NCBI GenBank assembly: GCA_963724975.1
Contig: CAVRXB010000005.1
Coordinates: 682,001-746,000, forward strand
Length of the DNA stretch: 64,000 nucleotides
DNA from: CAIWHR01 sp963724975
GTDB lineage: Bacteria > Pseudomonadota > Gammaproteobacteria > Burkholderiales > Casimicrobiaceae
Direction of reading: 5' to 3'
The translations under genes and the position numbers were made by a program. Below, piece after piece: positions 1-9,132 of the stretch. Position 1 is the stretch's first letter, and the number at the start of each line of letters is the position of its first letter. The notes beneath the pieces were generated by a model. That model worked only from the letters and a program-made list of their open reading frames with translations. It did not search any database and had not been told where the DNA came from.

Positions 1-386
1 TTGGTTTGGCGAACTGGACGCCGTCGAGCTTCATCGGCGAACTTTTCAGGCTCTTGGGTCGATATCTGCCGGCGCCTCCCGGCGTGAGATCGCCGGCGCT
101 CTGGGGCACCGAGACGCACGTGCGCGAGCTGTTCGGCACTCGGATTCACTCCATCGCATTCGAACGCAAGGACTTCGTCTTTCGGTACCGCAGCGCAGCT
201 CACTGGCTCGACGTCTTCCGCACGTTCTATGGCCCGATGCAAAAGGCGTTCGGCGCGCTGGGTTCCGTAAAGCAGGAATCGCTCGCCGCGGACCTGATCG
301 CGCTGGCGCAAACGTTCAATCGCGCCACGGATGGTTCGCTGGTGGCGCCGAGCCAGTACGCCGAGGTGGTCATAGCGCGCAGGTAA
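1..386 (+). CDS. SAM-dependent methyltransferase, C-terminal part (5' end outside window)
   Basis: The reading frame is open to the left edge, so only about the last 128 residues are seen. The segment (ANWTPSSFIGELF near its start, ALWGTETHVRELFG after it, then an FRTFYGP stretch) resembles the C-terminal part of class I SAM-dependent methyltransferases of the UbiE/YcgJ type. These have a lid-like region after the Rossmann fold. The SAM-binding glycine loop is not in the window, so the substrate cannot be inferred. It converges on livF with a 55-bp gap. The TTG at position 6 is not a credible start because the frame continues upstream. Confidence 0.7.
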   Translation, partial: GLANWTPSSFIGELFRLLGRYLPAPPGVRSPALWGTETHVRELFGTRIHSIAFERKDFVFRYRSAAHWLDVFRTFYGPMQKAFGALGSVKQESLAADLIALAQTFNRATDGSLVAPSQYAEVVIARR

Positions 387-441
387 GCGGCGATGCGAGC
401 CGAAGCGGCGCCTGTCTTCGGAACGTCGTTCCCCGCATCCG

Positions 442-1143
442 TCACGAAACGGTGACCAGCCGGTGCAGCGTTTCCGGGTCCGCGAGCAATGTATCGCTCG
501 CGCAACGGTGGACGACCCGTCCACGCTCGAGCACGATCGCTTGCCGCGTCAGCGACAGCGCGAGCTTCGCGTGCTGCTCGACGACGATCACGGCCATGCC
601 GCCTTCGGCGACGAGTTCACGGATCACGTTCATCAGCTCCTGCACGATGATTGGAGCGAGGCCTTCCATCGGCTCGTCCAGAAGCAACAGGGCCGGATTG
701 ACCATGAGCGCGCGCGCAATCGCCAGCATCTGTTGCTCGCCGCCGGAGAGCTGGTTGCCGAAATTCGCCTGGCGTTCCTTGAGCCGCGGAAAAACCCGAT
801 AGATCCGTTGCACCGTCCAGGGTCCGGGTCGCGCCACAACGGTGAGATGCTCCTCCACAGTGAGCGACGGGAACATGTAACGCTCCTGCGGCACCCAGCC
901 CAGCCCCGATTGGCTTCGCCGATGCGTCGGCAGCACGGTGAGATCGGCGCCGCGCCAGCGCACTGCTCCGCTGCGCAGACGCGTAAGCCCCATCAAGGTG
1001 ACAAGCAGCGTAGTCTTGCCCATGCCGTTGCGGCCCAGGAGCGCGAGACTGTCGCCCTCGTCGAGCGCGAGCGACACATCCTCCAGCACGACGCCGTCGC
1101 CGTACCCGGCGGTGACGCGCTCGAGCGCCAGCAGCTCAGCCAT
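442..1143 (-). CDS. livF: Branched-chain-type ABC transporter ATPase LivF
   Basis: A 233-residue ABC ATPase that would energise uptake by the LivHM channel. Walker A GRNGMGKT is at residues 37-44, the signature LSGGE near 132-136 and Walker B LLLLDEP near 152-158, followed by the H-loop in VIVVEQH. Length and the VPQERYMFPSLTV segment are typical of LivF. I chose the ATG at 1143, which starts MAELLALERV and overlaps the end of livG by 8 bp. It is the last gene of the minus-strand lig-liv operon, so the likely cargo is an aromatic acid rather than an amino acid; that is inference from position. Confidence 0.92.
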   Translation of the reverse strand: MAELLALERVTAGYGDGVVLEDVSLALDEGDSLALLGRNGMGKTTLLVTLMGLTRLRSGAVRWRGADLTVLPTHRRSQSGLGWVPQERYMFPSLTVEEHLTVVARPGPWTVQRIYRVFPRLKERQANFGNQLSGGEQQMLAIARALMVNPALLLLDEPMEGLAPIIVQELMNVIRELVAEGGMAVIVVEQHAKLALSLTRQAIVLERGRVVHRCASDTLLADPETLHRLVTVS

Positions 1144-1888
1144 GCTGCGCCTCGCCGAGGTAGACCTCGCGCACGCGAGCATCGGCGGCGATGTCCGCGG
1201 GCGCGCCTTCGGTCAGCACCTTGCCGCCGACGAGCACCGTGATGCGCTCGGCGAACCGGAACACCAACTCCATGTCGTGCTCGATGAATACGATCGTCAC
1301 ATCGCGAGGCAGTGCGGCGATTACCGAGAACAGCTCGGCACTCTCGCTCGCCGGAATACCCGCTGCGGGTTCGTCGAGCAGCAGGATGCGAGGCTTGGTC
1401 GCGAGGGCGAGCGCGATTTCGACGAGACGCTGCTTGCCGTACGGAAGATTACGAGTCAGCGCATTCGCTTCGGGCGCGAGACGCAGCATTCCCAGCAATG
1501 CGAGCGCCTCCTCCGCCTCAGCGCGCTGCTTCGCCACGGTACGGTGCCATACGCCGGCGCGAGTCTTGCGCTCGCAGATCGCGAGCGTTACCGATTCCAG
1601 CACCGTGAGCCCCGCGAAGAGCGTGTTGATCTGGAACGTGCGCGTCATGCCGAGCTTCACGCGCTCATGCTGCGCGAGCGACGTGATCCGTTCATCGCCG
1701 AGGAACACGTCGCCCGCGCTGGGAGCAAGGACGCCGGTGAGGAGATTGATCAACGTCGTCTTGCCGGCACCGTTCGGTCCGATCAGCGCGTGCCGAACGC
1801 CATGCGGGAACGCCAGCGACACCTCGCTTGCCGCGCTGAAGGCGCCGAACGTCTTCGACAATCCGGACGTTCGCAGCGCGGGCGTCAT
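1136..1888 (-). CDS. livG: Branched-chain-type ABC transporter ATPase LivG
   Basis: A 250-residue ATPase subunit paired with LivF. Walker A GPNGAGKT lies at residues 37-44. The signature is the LivG-type variant LPYGK rather than LSGGQ, and Walker B reads LLLDEPAAG. The extended loop between Walker A and the signature is typical of LivG. The start at 1888 (MTPALRTSGL) overlaps the livM stop by 4 bp, indicating translational coupling. It belongs to the five-gene transporter unit at the end of the protocatechuate operon. Confidence 0.92.
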   Translation of the reverse strand: MTPALRTSGLSKTFGAFSAASEVSLAFPHGVRHALIGPNGAGKTTLINLLTGVLAPSAGDVFLGDERITSLAQHERVKLGMTRTFQINTLFAGLTVLESVTLAICERKTRAGVWHRTVAKQRAEAEEALALLGMLRLAPEANALTRNLPYGKQRLVEIALALATKPRILLLDEPAAGIPASESAELFSVIAALPRDVTIVFIEHDMELVFRFAERITVLVGGKVLTEGAPADIAADARVREVYLGEAQHG

Positions 1889-2889
1889 CTCCCCTCCCGC
1901 CGGATACGGCTGCGCAGCATCTCGATCGCGCCGAGGATGCCGCCACGCGCGAACAGCACGACCACCACCAGCAGCAGGCCGAGCCAGAATTGCCAATAGA
2001 CGGGATTGAGATCGGACAGGTAATGATGCGCGATCATGAACACCGTCGCCCCGACGAGGCCGCCATACAAACGCCCGGCGCCACCCAGAACGAGCATGAT
2101 CATGAGATCGGCGGAGCGCGGAAAGCCGAACACGTCGAGCCCGACGAATTGCGTCGTCTGCGCGAGCAATCCGCCCGCCACGCCGGCCATCGCGGCGCTG
2201 ACGGTGTAGATCGCGACCAGGCGACGGGAGACCGGCGCGCCGATGGCCGGCATTCTTCGCACGTTCTCGCGGATGCCGCGCAGCGACAATCCGAACGGCG
2301 AGCTCACGAGTCGGCGCGCAACGACGAACAGGACGAACAGGACTGCGAGGCTGTAGAGATACGCGGTGTTGCCACGCAGGTCGAACGAGTACAACCCGAA
2401 CAGTTTTCCCATCGTCACGCCGGAGAGGCCGTCCGCGCCCCCGGTAATTGACGACATCTGATTCGCGGCCTCGAACAGCATGAGACCGATGCCGAGCGTC
2501 ACCATCAGGCGGGCAAGGTCGGCGCCGCGCACGACGAGAAAGCTGGTCGCAAAACCGAGCAGCGCCCCGGCTACGCCGGCCAGAAAGAGTCCACTGAGCG
2601 GCTCACCCCAGCCGTGGACCGCAAGAATTCCGGCGATGTAGGCCCCCATCCCGAAAAACGCCGCATGCCCGAGCGACACGATGCCCGCATAGCCAAGGAT
2701 GAGGTCGAGCGAGACCGCGAACAATCCGGTGATCAGAATCTGGCTTCCGAGCACACGGTGATTCGGAAAAACGAAGAATGCCGCAATCGCTGCCGCCCAG
2801 AACGCTATCTCGACAGCGCGCCACCGGTCGGTGGGAAGCTGCGGCACGATCGCCAGCGCGCCCGCGGTCGGAGAGAGACCGCTATTCAC
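1885..2889 (-). CDS. livM: Branched-chain-type ABC permease LivM
   Basis: An inner-membrane permease of about 334 residues with repeated hydrophobic segments and the LivM hallmark around LDLILGYAGIVSLGHAAFFG. I take the GTG at 2889 as the start because it overlaps the livH stop in a GTGA arrangement. A longer frame to 3000 only adds hydrophilic sequence that lies inside livH. It forms the channel together with LivH. Cargo is inferred from its operon partners to be an aromatic acid or ring-cleavage-related compound. Confidence 0.9.
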   Translation of the reverse strand: MNSGLSPTAGALAIVPQLPTDRWRAVEIAFWAAAIAAFFVFPNHRVLGSQILITGLFAVSLDLILGYAGIVSLGHAAFFGMGAYIAGILAVHGWGEPLSGLFLAGVAGALLGFATSFLVVRGADLARLMVTLGIGLMLFEAANQMSSITGGADGLSGVTMGKLFGLYSFDLRGNTAYLYSLAVLFVLFVVARRLVSSPFGLSLRGIRENVRRMPAIGAPVSRRLVAIYTVSAAMAGVAGGLLAQTTQFVGLDVFGFPRSADLMIMLVLGGAGRLYGGLVGATVFMIAHHYLSDLNPVYWQFWLGLLLVVVVLFARGGILGAIEMLRSRIRREGR

Positions 2890-3752
2890 GCGCGGCGTCC
2901 ATACAACCCTGCCGGAAACAGGATCATAAGCACGACCATCAGGAAATAGATGATGAATGAGCCGATCTGCGGAACGTAGTACTTGCCGGCAACGTCGCAA
3001 ATCCCGAGGATCATCGCGGCGACGAGCCCGCCCTTGATCGTCCCCGCGCCTCCGATTGCGACCACGAGGAGGAAGTACACCATGTACTTGAGCGGGAATG
3101 TCGGGTCGAGGCCGAGGATGTCGATGCCGAGGCCGCCACCGAGTCCCGCGAGTCCCGAGCCCAACGCGAACGTCACGCCGAACACGCGATTGACGTTTAT
3201 TCCGAGCCCGGCCGAGGCTATGGGATTGTCGACCGACGCTCGCACCTGCGCGCCAAACCGCGTTCGCACGAGCAGCAGATGCAGGATCACCGTGAGCGCT
3301 GCGACCACCGCGATCAGGAAGACCCGGTAAGCGCCGAGATCGAGCCCGAGAACATTGATCTGTCCGCGCAGGTAATCGGGCAGCCGCACGGGTTGCTGCG
3401 AGGGGCCGAAAATATAGGTCGCCGCGGCGACGGACATGAAGACGAGCCCGATCGAGAACATCACCTGGTCGAGGTGCGGCGCCTTGTAGAGCCGCTGGTA
3501 GAGCGTGCGCTCCAGCACGATGCCGGCAACTGCCGAGACAGCAAAGGCGACCGGCAGGCTCGCCAGGAACGGCACGCCGGCGCGCGTCATCAACAGCACG
3601 CAGACATAACCACCCAGCATCGCGAATGCGCCATGCGCGAGATTGATGAAGTTCATCAGGCCCATCGTCACCGACAGGCCGATGCTGATGATGAACAGCA
3701 GGCTACCGTAGGCGACGCCGTCGAACAGCACGCCGGCGAGGTTGCCGAGCAT
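2886..3752 (-). CDS. livH: Branched-chain-type ABC permease LivH
   Basis: A 288-residue membrane protein beginning MLGNLAGVLFDGVAYGSLLF, with the LivH signature GLMNFINLAHGAFAMLGGY near residues 31-49 and a late GGAGTIKGGLVAA segment. It is the second half of the heterodimeric channel with LivM. The gene follows livK after a 110-bp GC-rich gap that can form a hairpin, which may reduce expression relative to the periplasmic receptor. Confidence 0.92.
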   Translation of the reverse strand: MLGNLAGVLFDGVAYGSLLFIISIGLSVTMGLMNFINLAHGAFAMLGGYVCVLLMTRAGVPFLASLPVAFAVSAVAGIVLERTLYQRLYKAPHLDQVMFSIGLVFMSVAAATYIFGPSQQPVRLPDYLRGQINVLGLDLGAYRVFLIAVVAALTVILHLLLVRTRFGAQVRASVDNPIASAGLGINVNRVFGVTFALGSGLAGLGGGLGIDILGLDPTFPLKYMVYFLLVVAIGGAGTIKGGLVAAMILGICDVAGKYYVPQIGSFIIYFLMVVLMILFPAGLYGRRA

Positions 3753-3769
3753 CTACTCGCGCTCCTCGC

Positions 3770-3862
3770 GGTGACCCGAAGCGGGCGGCGACCGACGGGC
3801 CGCCCCGAGGTCGCCGTGCCCCCTGGGGGGAGGCGCGCGGAAGCGCGCTTCGGGGGGAGCCA
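3770..3862. repeat. GC-rich intergenic palindromic element between livK and livH
   Basis: The gap is almost entirely G and C and contains GGCGCGC-GGAA-GCGCGCT, which folds into a strong hairpin, flanked by C and G runs (CCCCTGGGGGGAGG and CGGGGGGAGC). Elements of this look occur between genes in Burkholderiales genomes; that comparison is from memory. A likely effect is mRNA stabilisation of the upstream livK message or partial termination before the permease genes. No second copy was seen in the window. Confidence 0.5.
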
Positions 3863-5050
3863 TTAGTTGCCAGGATCCTTCACGTTCTCGAATTTTTCGA
3901 ACTCGATGTTCCACGGCTGGCCGTTGACCATCTTCACTTCGCGCAGGTAGACGGTCTGGATCGGCTGCCGCGTGGCGGGGTCGATCGACATGGGGCCGCG
4001 CGGGCTTGTCCACTTCATCCCCTTCATCGCCTCGACCAGCTGCTCGCCGGTCGCGTTCGGGCCGGCCTTCTTCAGCGCCTCGTAGATCAAGTGCATGCCG
4101 TCGTAGCCACCCAGCGAGTGGAAGTTCGGCCGCATCCCGTTGTTGGCCTTCATGAAAGCGTCGACATACGCCTTGTTCTCGGGGGAATCGTGCGCGGCCG
4201 AGTAGTGGAACGACGTGATCACGCCGACCGAGGGCGCGCCCATGCTGACCAGAAGATCGTCGTCGGTGACATCACCCGTGCCGATCAAGCGGATGCCCGC
4301 CTGCTTCAATCCCCGCTCGTCGAACTGCTTCATCACCGCGAGGCCTTCGCCGGAGGGCACGAACACGAACAGCGCGTCGGGTTTCGCATCCTTCGCGCGC
4401 TGCAGGAACGGCGCGTAGTCCGGATTGCGCAGCGGCGTGCGGATCGACTCGACGATCTCGCCTCCGCCCGCCTTGAACACCTGCACGAACGTCTTCTCGG
4501 CATCGAGGCCGGGGCCGTAGTCGGTGACAATCGTGACAACGCGCTTGATCTTGTTCTTCAGCGCCCACTCGGCGATCGGCGCGGTGACCTGCGGCAATGT
4601 GAAGTTCGGACGCACGATGAACGGCGAGCGCGTCGGGATCATCCCGGTGGCAGCCGCCATTACGATCATCGGTACCTTCGCTTCCGTCGCGACGGGCGCC
4701 GCGGCGAGGGCCAATGGCGTCAGACCGAAGCCGGCGAGCACGCTCACCTTGTCCTGCACCACGAGCTCCTGCGCGATGCGCTTGGTGGTCTCGGGAGCGA
4801 GACCGGTATCGTCCTTGACGATCAGCTCGATCTTGCGGCCGGCTACGGTGTCGCCGTTTTTCGCCATGTAGAGACGCGCCGCGGCCTCGATCTGCTTGCC
4901 GGTCGATGCGAACGGTCCCGTCAACGGAAGGATGAGGCCGATCTTGAACGGGTCGGCGGCAAGCGCGGCGCCGGGCAGAACGCACAGCGCCGTCGCAAGC
5001 GCCAGCGATTGCAACACGCGGCGGCGGATCGAATACATCGAGCGGTTCAT
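3863..5050 (-). CDS. ABC transporter periplasmic substrate-binding protein (LivK/aromatic type)
   Basis: A 395-residue receptor with a signal peptide (basic MNRSMYSIRRR, hydrophobic core, ALAADP cleavage region). It then shows the type I binding fold start FKIGLILPLTGPFASTG. The rest keeps Peripla_BP_6 landmarks such as GYDGMHLIYEALKKAG near the end. An AAGGAG sequence sits just before the ATG at 5050. Receptors of this family in aromatic operons often bind benzoate or hydroxybenzoate derivatives. Its position after lig genes suggests protocatechuate or a precursor, but ligand residues cannot be read with confidence. Confidence 0.88.
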   Translation of the reverse strand: MNRSMYSIRRRVLQSLALATALCVLPGAALAADPFKIGLILPLTGPFASTGKQIEAAARLYMAKNGDTVAGRKIELIVKDDTGLAPETTKRIAQELVVQDKVSVLAGFGLTPLALAAAPVATEAKVPMIVMAAATGMIPTRSPFIVRPNFTLPQVTAPIAEWALKNKIKRVVTIVTDYGPGLDAEKTFVQVFKAGGGEIVESIRTPLRNPDYAPFLQRAKDAKPDALFVFVPSGEGLAVMKQFDERGLKQAGIRLIGTGDVTDDDLLVSMGAPSVGVITSFHYSAAHDSPENKAYVDAFMKANNGMRPNFHSLGGYDGMHLIYEALKKAGPNATGEQLVEAMKGMKWTSPRGPMSIDPATRQPIQTVYLREVKMVNGQPWNIEFEKFENVKDPGN

Positions 5051-5075
5051 CGGTTTCTCCTTCGCGGGTGATGTT

Positions 5076-5834
5076 TCATGCCGACATCAACTTATTGGCG
5101 GTTGCCGGAGTGGCTACAAAGTCGTTGGTGGGCATGCGCATCCAGGCGAGCAGCGCGCCGGCAACGGCACCGGGGCATTCCATCGGTGCCATGTGCCCGC
5201 AATTTTCGACGATTACGAGTTCGCATCTGGGGATCATGGCCGCCATTTCCTCATGCTGCGCGGGCGCGGCCCAGCTGTCCTCACGGCCAACGAGCACAAG
5301 GGTCGGGCATGCAATCGTGGGCAGCAGTGCGCTCGTATCCGGTCTTGCAAGGAGCGCCTCGATCTGCCCCGCAAACTGTTCGGGGTTGCGGCGCTCGAAC
5401 ATGTCGAGAATTGCATCGATCAGCGTAACATCCGCGCGCCGCGCCGGGTGGACCATCGGCTGTACCCATTTGCGCGCCATCTCGCGCATCCCCTTCTCCC
5501 GCGCCAACGCGAGAAGCGCCATGCGGCGTGCCCGCTCCTCTTCGCCCGCCGCGCCCGGCGGACGCGCCCGAAAGCCTGTACTTAGGAGCGCAAGGCGCTC
5601 CACGCGCTCGGGTGCGCGCCGAACGATTTCCAGGGCCACACGGGCTCCCAACGAATGGCCGGCGAGCGCGAAGGTCGCCGGCGCGTCCGCCAAAACACCG
5701 TCCGCCATGGACGCAAGGCTCCGCGCATCCGAATAGTCGGAAACGTCGTATTGCGCGACCGCCTCGAGCCCGGGAACGATCGGCGTCCAGACGGCGCGAT
5801 CGCAAAGCAGTCCGGGGAGGAGCAAGAGGTTCAT
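5076..5834 (-). CDS. Alpha/beta-fold hydrolase in the lig operon
   Basis: A 252-residue alpha/beta hydrolase. The nucleophile elbow GHSLGA is near residues 59-64, a likely acid in GREDSW, and the catalytic histidine in CGHMAP near the C-terminus. The start MNLLLLPGLLCDRAVW includes the oxyanion-hole strand. It lies 17 bp downstream of ligJ and before livK, so it is co-transcribed. It could hydrolyse an ester or lactone feeding into protocatechuate, or a pathway lactone. The family is too broad to name a substrate. Confidence 0.8.
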   Translation of the reverse strand: MNLLLLPGLLCDRAVWTPIVPGLEAVAQYDVSDYSDARSLASMADGVLADAPATFALAGHSLGARVALEIVRRAPERVERLALLSTGFRARPPGAAGEEERARRMALLALAREKGMREMARKWVQPMVHPARRADVTLIDAILDMFERRNPEQFAGQIEALLARPDTSALLPTIACPTLVLVGREDSWAAPAQHEEMAAMIPRCELVIVENCGHMAPMECPGAVAGALLAWMRMPTNDFVATPATANKLMSA

Positions 5835-5851
5835 GCGCAGATTGAGTGGAA

Positions 5852-6898
5852 TCAGGCGCGTCCGGCCGCGGCATTGACGTCGCGGGCCGATCGCGATCCC
5901 AGCCGACCGAACACGCGCCGCGCGTTGCCCTCGAAGATCTTTTGCCGGTCATCCTCGGACAGCGCGTCCATCTGGTCGACGTAGCGGCGTGTGTCGTCGT
6001 AGTGATGCCCTGTCTCCGGATCGATGCCGCGGACGGCGCCGACCATTTCTGACGCGAAAAGGATGTTGTCCGTGGGAATCACCTTGGTCAGGAGCTCCAC
6101 TCCCGGGCGATGATAGACACAGGTGTCGAAAAATACGTTGCGGAGCAGGTGATCCTTGAGCAGCGGCCGCTTCATATCCTGCGCGAGTCCGCGGTAGCGG
6201 CCCCAGTGATACGGCACTGCGCCGCCGCCATGCGGAATGATGAACTTGAGCGTTGGAAAATCGCGAAAGAGATCGGACGTCAGAAACTGCATGAACGCTG
6301 TCGTGTCCGCGTTGATGTAATGGGCGCCGGTCGCGTGAAACGCAGGGTTGCACGATGTGCTGACGTGAACCATGGCCGGAACGTCAAGCTCGATCATCGC
6401 TTCGTAGAGTGGATACCACCAGCGGTCGGTCAGCGGCGGCTCCTTCCAGTGCCCGCCGGAGGGATCGGGATTCAGATTGCAGCCGATGAATCCCAGCTCG
6501 TTGACACAGCGCTCGAGCTCGGGAATGCATCGCTCGGGCGCCACGCCGGGAGATTGTGGAAGCTGGCAGACTCCGACGAAATTGTCGGGATAGAGCGCGC
6601 ATACGCGCGCCACCAGGTCGTTGCAGATCGTCGACCATTCGCGGCTCGTTGCTTCGTTGCCGATGTGATGCGCCATGAAGCTCGCGCGTGGCGAAAAGAT
6701 CGTGAGATCGGTTCCGCGCTCGCGTTGCATCCTGAGCTGCGCGTTCTCGAGGCTCGTCCGAATCTCGTCGTCGGAGATGACGAGCGCAGACGGCGAAGGC
6801 GCCTTCGACGGATCGCCGATCGCGGCGATCTGCAGCTTGCGCCACGCCTCGAGCGAGGCCGGCGCCGTCGTGTAGTGGCCGTGACAGTCGATGATCAT
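5852..6898 (-). CDS. ligJ: 4-oxalomesaconate hydratase (LigJ type)
   Basis: A 348-residue amidohydrolase-superfamily protein that closely follows the LigJ pattern throughout. It starts MIIDCHGHYTT (metal-binding HxH at residues 6 and 8), then SPRASFMAHHIG, NLNPDPSGGHW, PPLTDRWWYPLYE, STSCNP, IPHGGGAVPYHWGR and FASEMVGAVRGIDP. LigJ hydrates 4-oxalomesaconate to 4-carboxy-4-hydroxy-2-oxoadipate, the substrate of LigK. It lies 11 bp after ligC in the operon. The C-terminal tail (about 15 residues) differs, as is usual for this family. Confidence 0.93.
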   Translation of the reverse strand: MIIDCHGHYTTAPASLEAWRKLQIAAIGDPSKAPSPSALVISDDEIRTSLENAQLRMQRERGTDLTIFSPRASFMAHHIGNEATSREWSTICNDLVARVCALYPDNFVGVCQLPQSPGVAPERCIPELERCVNELGFIGCNLNPDPSGGHWKEPPLTDRWWYPLYEAMIELDVPAMVHVSTSCNPAFHATGAHYINADTTAFMQFLTSDLFRDFPTLKFIIPHGGGAVPYHWGRYRGLAQDMKRPLLKDHLLRNVFFDTCVYHRPGVELLTKVIPTDNILFASEMVGAVRGIDPETGHHYDDTRRYVDQMDALSEDDRQKIFEGNARRVFGRLGSRSARDVNAAAGRA

Positions 6899-6909
6899 CG
6901 AAGCGCGCG

Positions 6910-7860
6910 TCAGGAAGGCAAGCCGGACAATTGAGCTTCGAGCTTCGCGAGGGTGCGATAGCAGGGAAGGACCTGCGCCACACTCGATTTTGGCTCGCGC
7001 TTCTTGCGGATCGCGGCAACGAATTCGCGGTCCTGCAACTCGATGCCGTTCATCGACACGTCGACTTTCGAGACATCGATCTTGTTTTCCTTGCCGTCGA
7101 TCAGCTCATCGTAGCGCGCAATGTACGTTCCAGTGTCGCCGATGTAGCGGAAAAACGTTCCGAGCGGGCCGTCATTGTTGAACGACAGCGCCAGCGTGCA
7201 GATGGCACCCGTCGCCGATTTGAGCTGGATCGACATGTCCATCGCGATGCCGAGCTCGGGGTGGATCGGACCTTGCAGCGCGTGCGCCGCGATGATTTCG
7301 CCCGTCTGCCAGGCGAAGAGATCCACCGTGTGCGCCGCATGATGCCAGAGCAGATGGTCGGTCCACGACCGTGGCTGGCCGAGCGCGTTGATGTTCCGCC
7401 GCCGGAAGAAGAACGTCTGCACGTCCATGTGCTGGATATTGAGCTCTCCTGCGACGATGCGCTCGTGAATCCACTGGTGGCTGGGATTGAAGCGGCGCGT
7501 ATGGCCGACCATCGCGACGAGCCCCGTCTCGCGCTGGCGCCGTGCGACCGCCTCGGCGGCGGGAAGATTGTCGGCGAGCGGTATTTCGATCTGGACATGC
7601 TTGCCTGCGTTGAGGCAGGCGATCGCCTGGCTCGCATGGAGCTGCGTCGGCGTCGCGAGAATCACTGCGTCGAGGTCGGGCCGCGCGAGTACTTCCGATA
7701 GTTCTGTCGCGACATGTGGAATCCCGAACTTGTCCGCGACTTCCTGCGTGGCATCGCGCTTGCGACCGACCAGCGAAACCACTTCGACATCGTCGATTTG
7801 CGCCAGCGCTTCGATGTGCTTGACGCCAAATGCGCCGGCGCCGGCAAGACCAATCTTCAT
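6910..7860 (-). CDS. ligC: 4-carboxy-2-hydroxymuconate-6-semialdehyde dehydrogenase (LigC type)
   Basis: A 316-residue Gfo/Idh/MocA oxidoreductase. The NADP-binding GAGAFG motif is at residues 7-12 and an EIPLA segment near 96 stands for the usual EKP motif. HTRRFNPSH and the paired WHHAAHTVDLFAW are LigC-like. LigC oxidises the cyclic hemiacetal of the ring-cleavage product to 2-pyrone-4,6-dicarboxylate. The ATG at 7860 is preferred; longer frames run into ligB. It sits between ligB and ligJ, where the pathway order expects it. Confidence 0.9.
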   Translation of the reverse strand: MKIGLAGAGAFGVKHIEALAQIDDVEVVSLVGRKRDATQEVADKFGIPHVATELSEVLARPDLDAVILATPTQLHASQAIACLNAGKHVQIEIPLADNLPAAEAVARRQRETGLVAMVGHTRRFNPSHQWIHERIVAGELNIQHMDVQTFFFRRRNINALGQPRSWTDHLLWHHAAHTVDLFAWQTGEIIAAHALQGPIHPELGIAMDMSIQLKSATGAICTLALSFNNDGPLGTFFRYIGDTGTYIARYDELIDGKENKIDVSKVDVSMNGIELQDREFVAAIRKKREPKSSVAQVLPCYRTLAKLEAQLSGLPS

Positions 7861-7882
7861 CGTTCGAGTCCTTCGAATGGGG

Positions 7883-8725
7883 TCAGCGCGGATTCTCGAA
7901 AATGATGTGGCCGACGGCGGTATTCGACGCCGGCACATGATAGAAACGGTAGACCTCGCGCGCCTGCGCCTCGAGCGCGCCGCGCATGATGAGCCACATG
8001 ACGAGCTCGATGCCTTCGGAGCCGGCTTCGCGCACATACTCTAGATGAGGCACCTGCGCGAGCTGTTCGGGGTCGGTGGTGAGACGGTCGAGGAAGCGCG
8101 TGTCGAATTCCTTGTTGATGAGGCCCGCGCGCGGTCCCTGCAGCTGGTGCGACATTCCGCCCGTTCCCCACACCATCACGTTGAGATTGGCGGGAAACGA
8201 CGCAACGGCCTTGCGGATCGCACGGCCGAGATTCCAGCAGCGGTTGCCGGACGGCGGCGGGTACTGGACCACATTGACGGCAAGCGGAATCACCTTGCAC
8301 GGCCACGCCTTTGGTTGTCCGAACATCAGCGATAGCGGGACCGTGAGCCCGTGGTCGACGTCCATCCGGTTGACGATCGTCATGTCGAACTCGTCGAGGA
8401 TCGTCGATTGTGCGATGTGCCAGGCGAGCTCCGGGTGACCCTCGACGGCCGGCACCGGCCGCGGGCCCCAGCCTTCGTCGGCGGGCGCGAATGATTCAGC
8501 GCAGCCAATTGCGAAGGTCGGAATTATTTCGAGCGAGAACGCGGACGCATGATCGTTGTAGACGAGGATCACGACGTCAGGTTTCTGGTCGGCGATCCAC
8601 CGTTGCGAGAATTCGTATCCCTTGAAGACCGGTTGCCAGTAGGGCTCCGCTGTCTTGCCGAGGTCGATCGCCGCGCCGATCGCCGGGATGTGAGATGTTG
8701 CGACGCCCGCCGTAATCCGCGCCAT
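7883..8725 (-). CDS. ligB: Protocatechuate 4,5-dioxygenase beta (catalytic) subunit
   Basis: A 280-residue class III extradiol dioxygenase subunit. By offset to LigB of Sphingobium the iron ligands are H12 (TSHIP), H59 (YNDHA) and E240 (SEGIE), and the catalytic base is H193 (GGMSHQ). All are present, so the enzyme should be active. It opens the protocatechuate ring between C4 and C5 together with LigA, whose gene ends 3 bp upstream. A gallate-active variant cannot be excluded from sequence alone. Confidence 0.95.
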   Translation of the reverse strand: MARITAGVATSHIPAIGAAIDLGKTAEPYWQPVFKGYEFSQRWIADQKPDVVILVYNDHASAFSLEIIPTFAIGCAESFAPADEGWGPRPVPAVEGHPELAWHIAQSTILDEFDMTIVNRMDVDHGLTVPLSLMFGQPKAWPCKVIPLAVNVVQYPPPSGNRCWNLGRAIRKAVASFPANLNVMVWGTGGMSHQLQGPRAGLINKEFDTRFLDRLTTDPEQLAQVPHLEYVREAGSEGIELVMWLIMRGALEAQAREVYRFYHVPASNTAVGHIIFENPR

Positions 8726-8728
8726 GAG

Positions 8729-9130
8729 CTACTTGCTCCTGTCGTTCCGGCTGCGGTTACCGTGCGCCGGACGGCCGCCGGCCACCATCATCGCCTTGTA
8801 TTCGTCTTCCGGCATGCCGGTCATCTTCGACGCGAGATTCTGAAACGAGAATCCGTCGGTCGCGCCGATCTTGGCGAGGAAATAGATGTTGCCGCCGAGC
8901 TCGATCATCCGATTGTAGTCGCGAGCAAGCACGGCTTCCCGCTGCGCGTCCGTCATCGCGAACCGCTGCAGATACGCGCGCTCGTCGGCCTTGAACGCAG
9001 CGCGGTTTTCAGCCTTCATCAACGACATGCAGAACATGTTGAGGTGATAACCGAGGCGCGACTGCGTCGCATCGAACACGACGGTACCCGGAATATCCTT
9101 GAAGGCGTCGGTATAGTTGACAGGGGGCAT
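8729..9130 (-). CDS. ligA: Protocatechuate 4,5-dioxygenase alpha subunit
   Basis: A 133-residue small subunit starting MPPVNYTDAFKDIPGT at the ATG at 9130. The segment LGYHLNMFCMSLMK followed by ENRAAFKADERAYLQRF matches the LigA fold that caps the active site of LigB. The basic tail (GNRSRNDRSK) is short. The frame is open upstream to 9925 only because it runs antisense-like through ligI, so the internal ATG is the start. It is translated immediately before ligB. Confidence 0.93.
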   Translation of the reverse strand: MPPVNYTDAFKDIPGTVVFDATQSRLGYHLNMFCMSLMKAENRAAFKADERAYLQRFAMTDAQREAVLARDYNRMIELGGNIYFLAKIGATDGFSFQNLASKMTGMPEDEYKAMMVAGGRPAHGNRSRNDRSK

Positions 9131-9132
9131 TG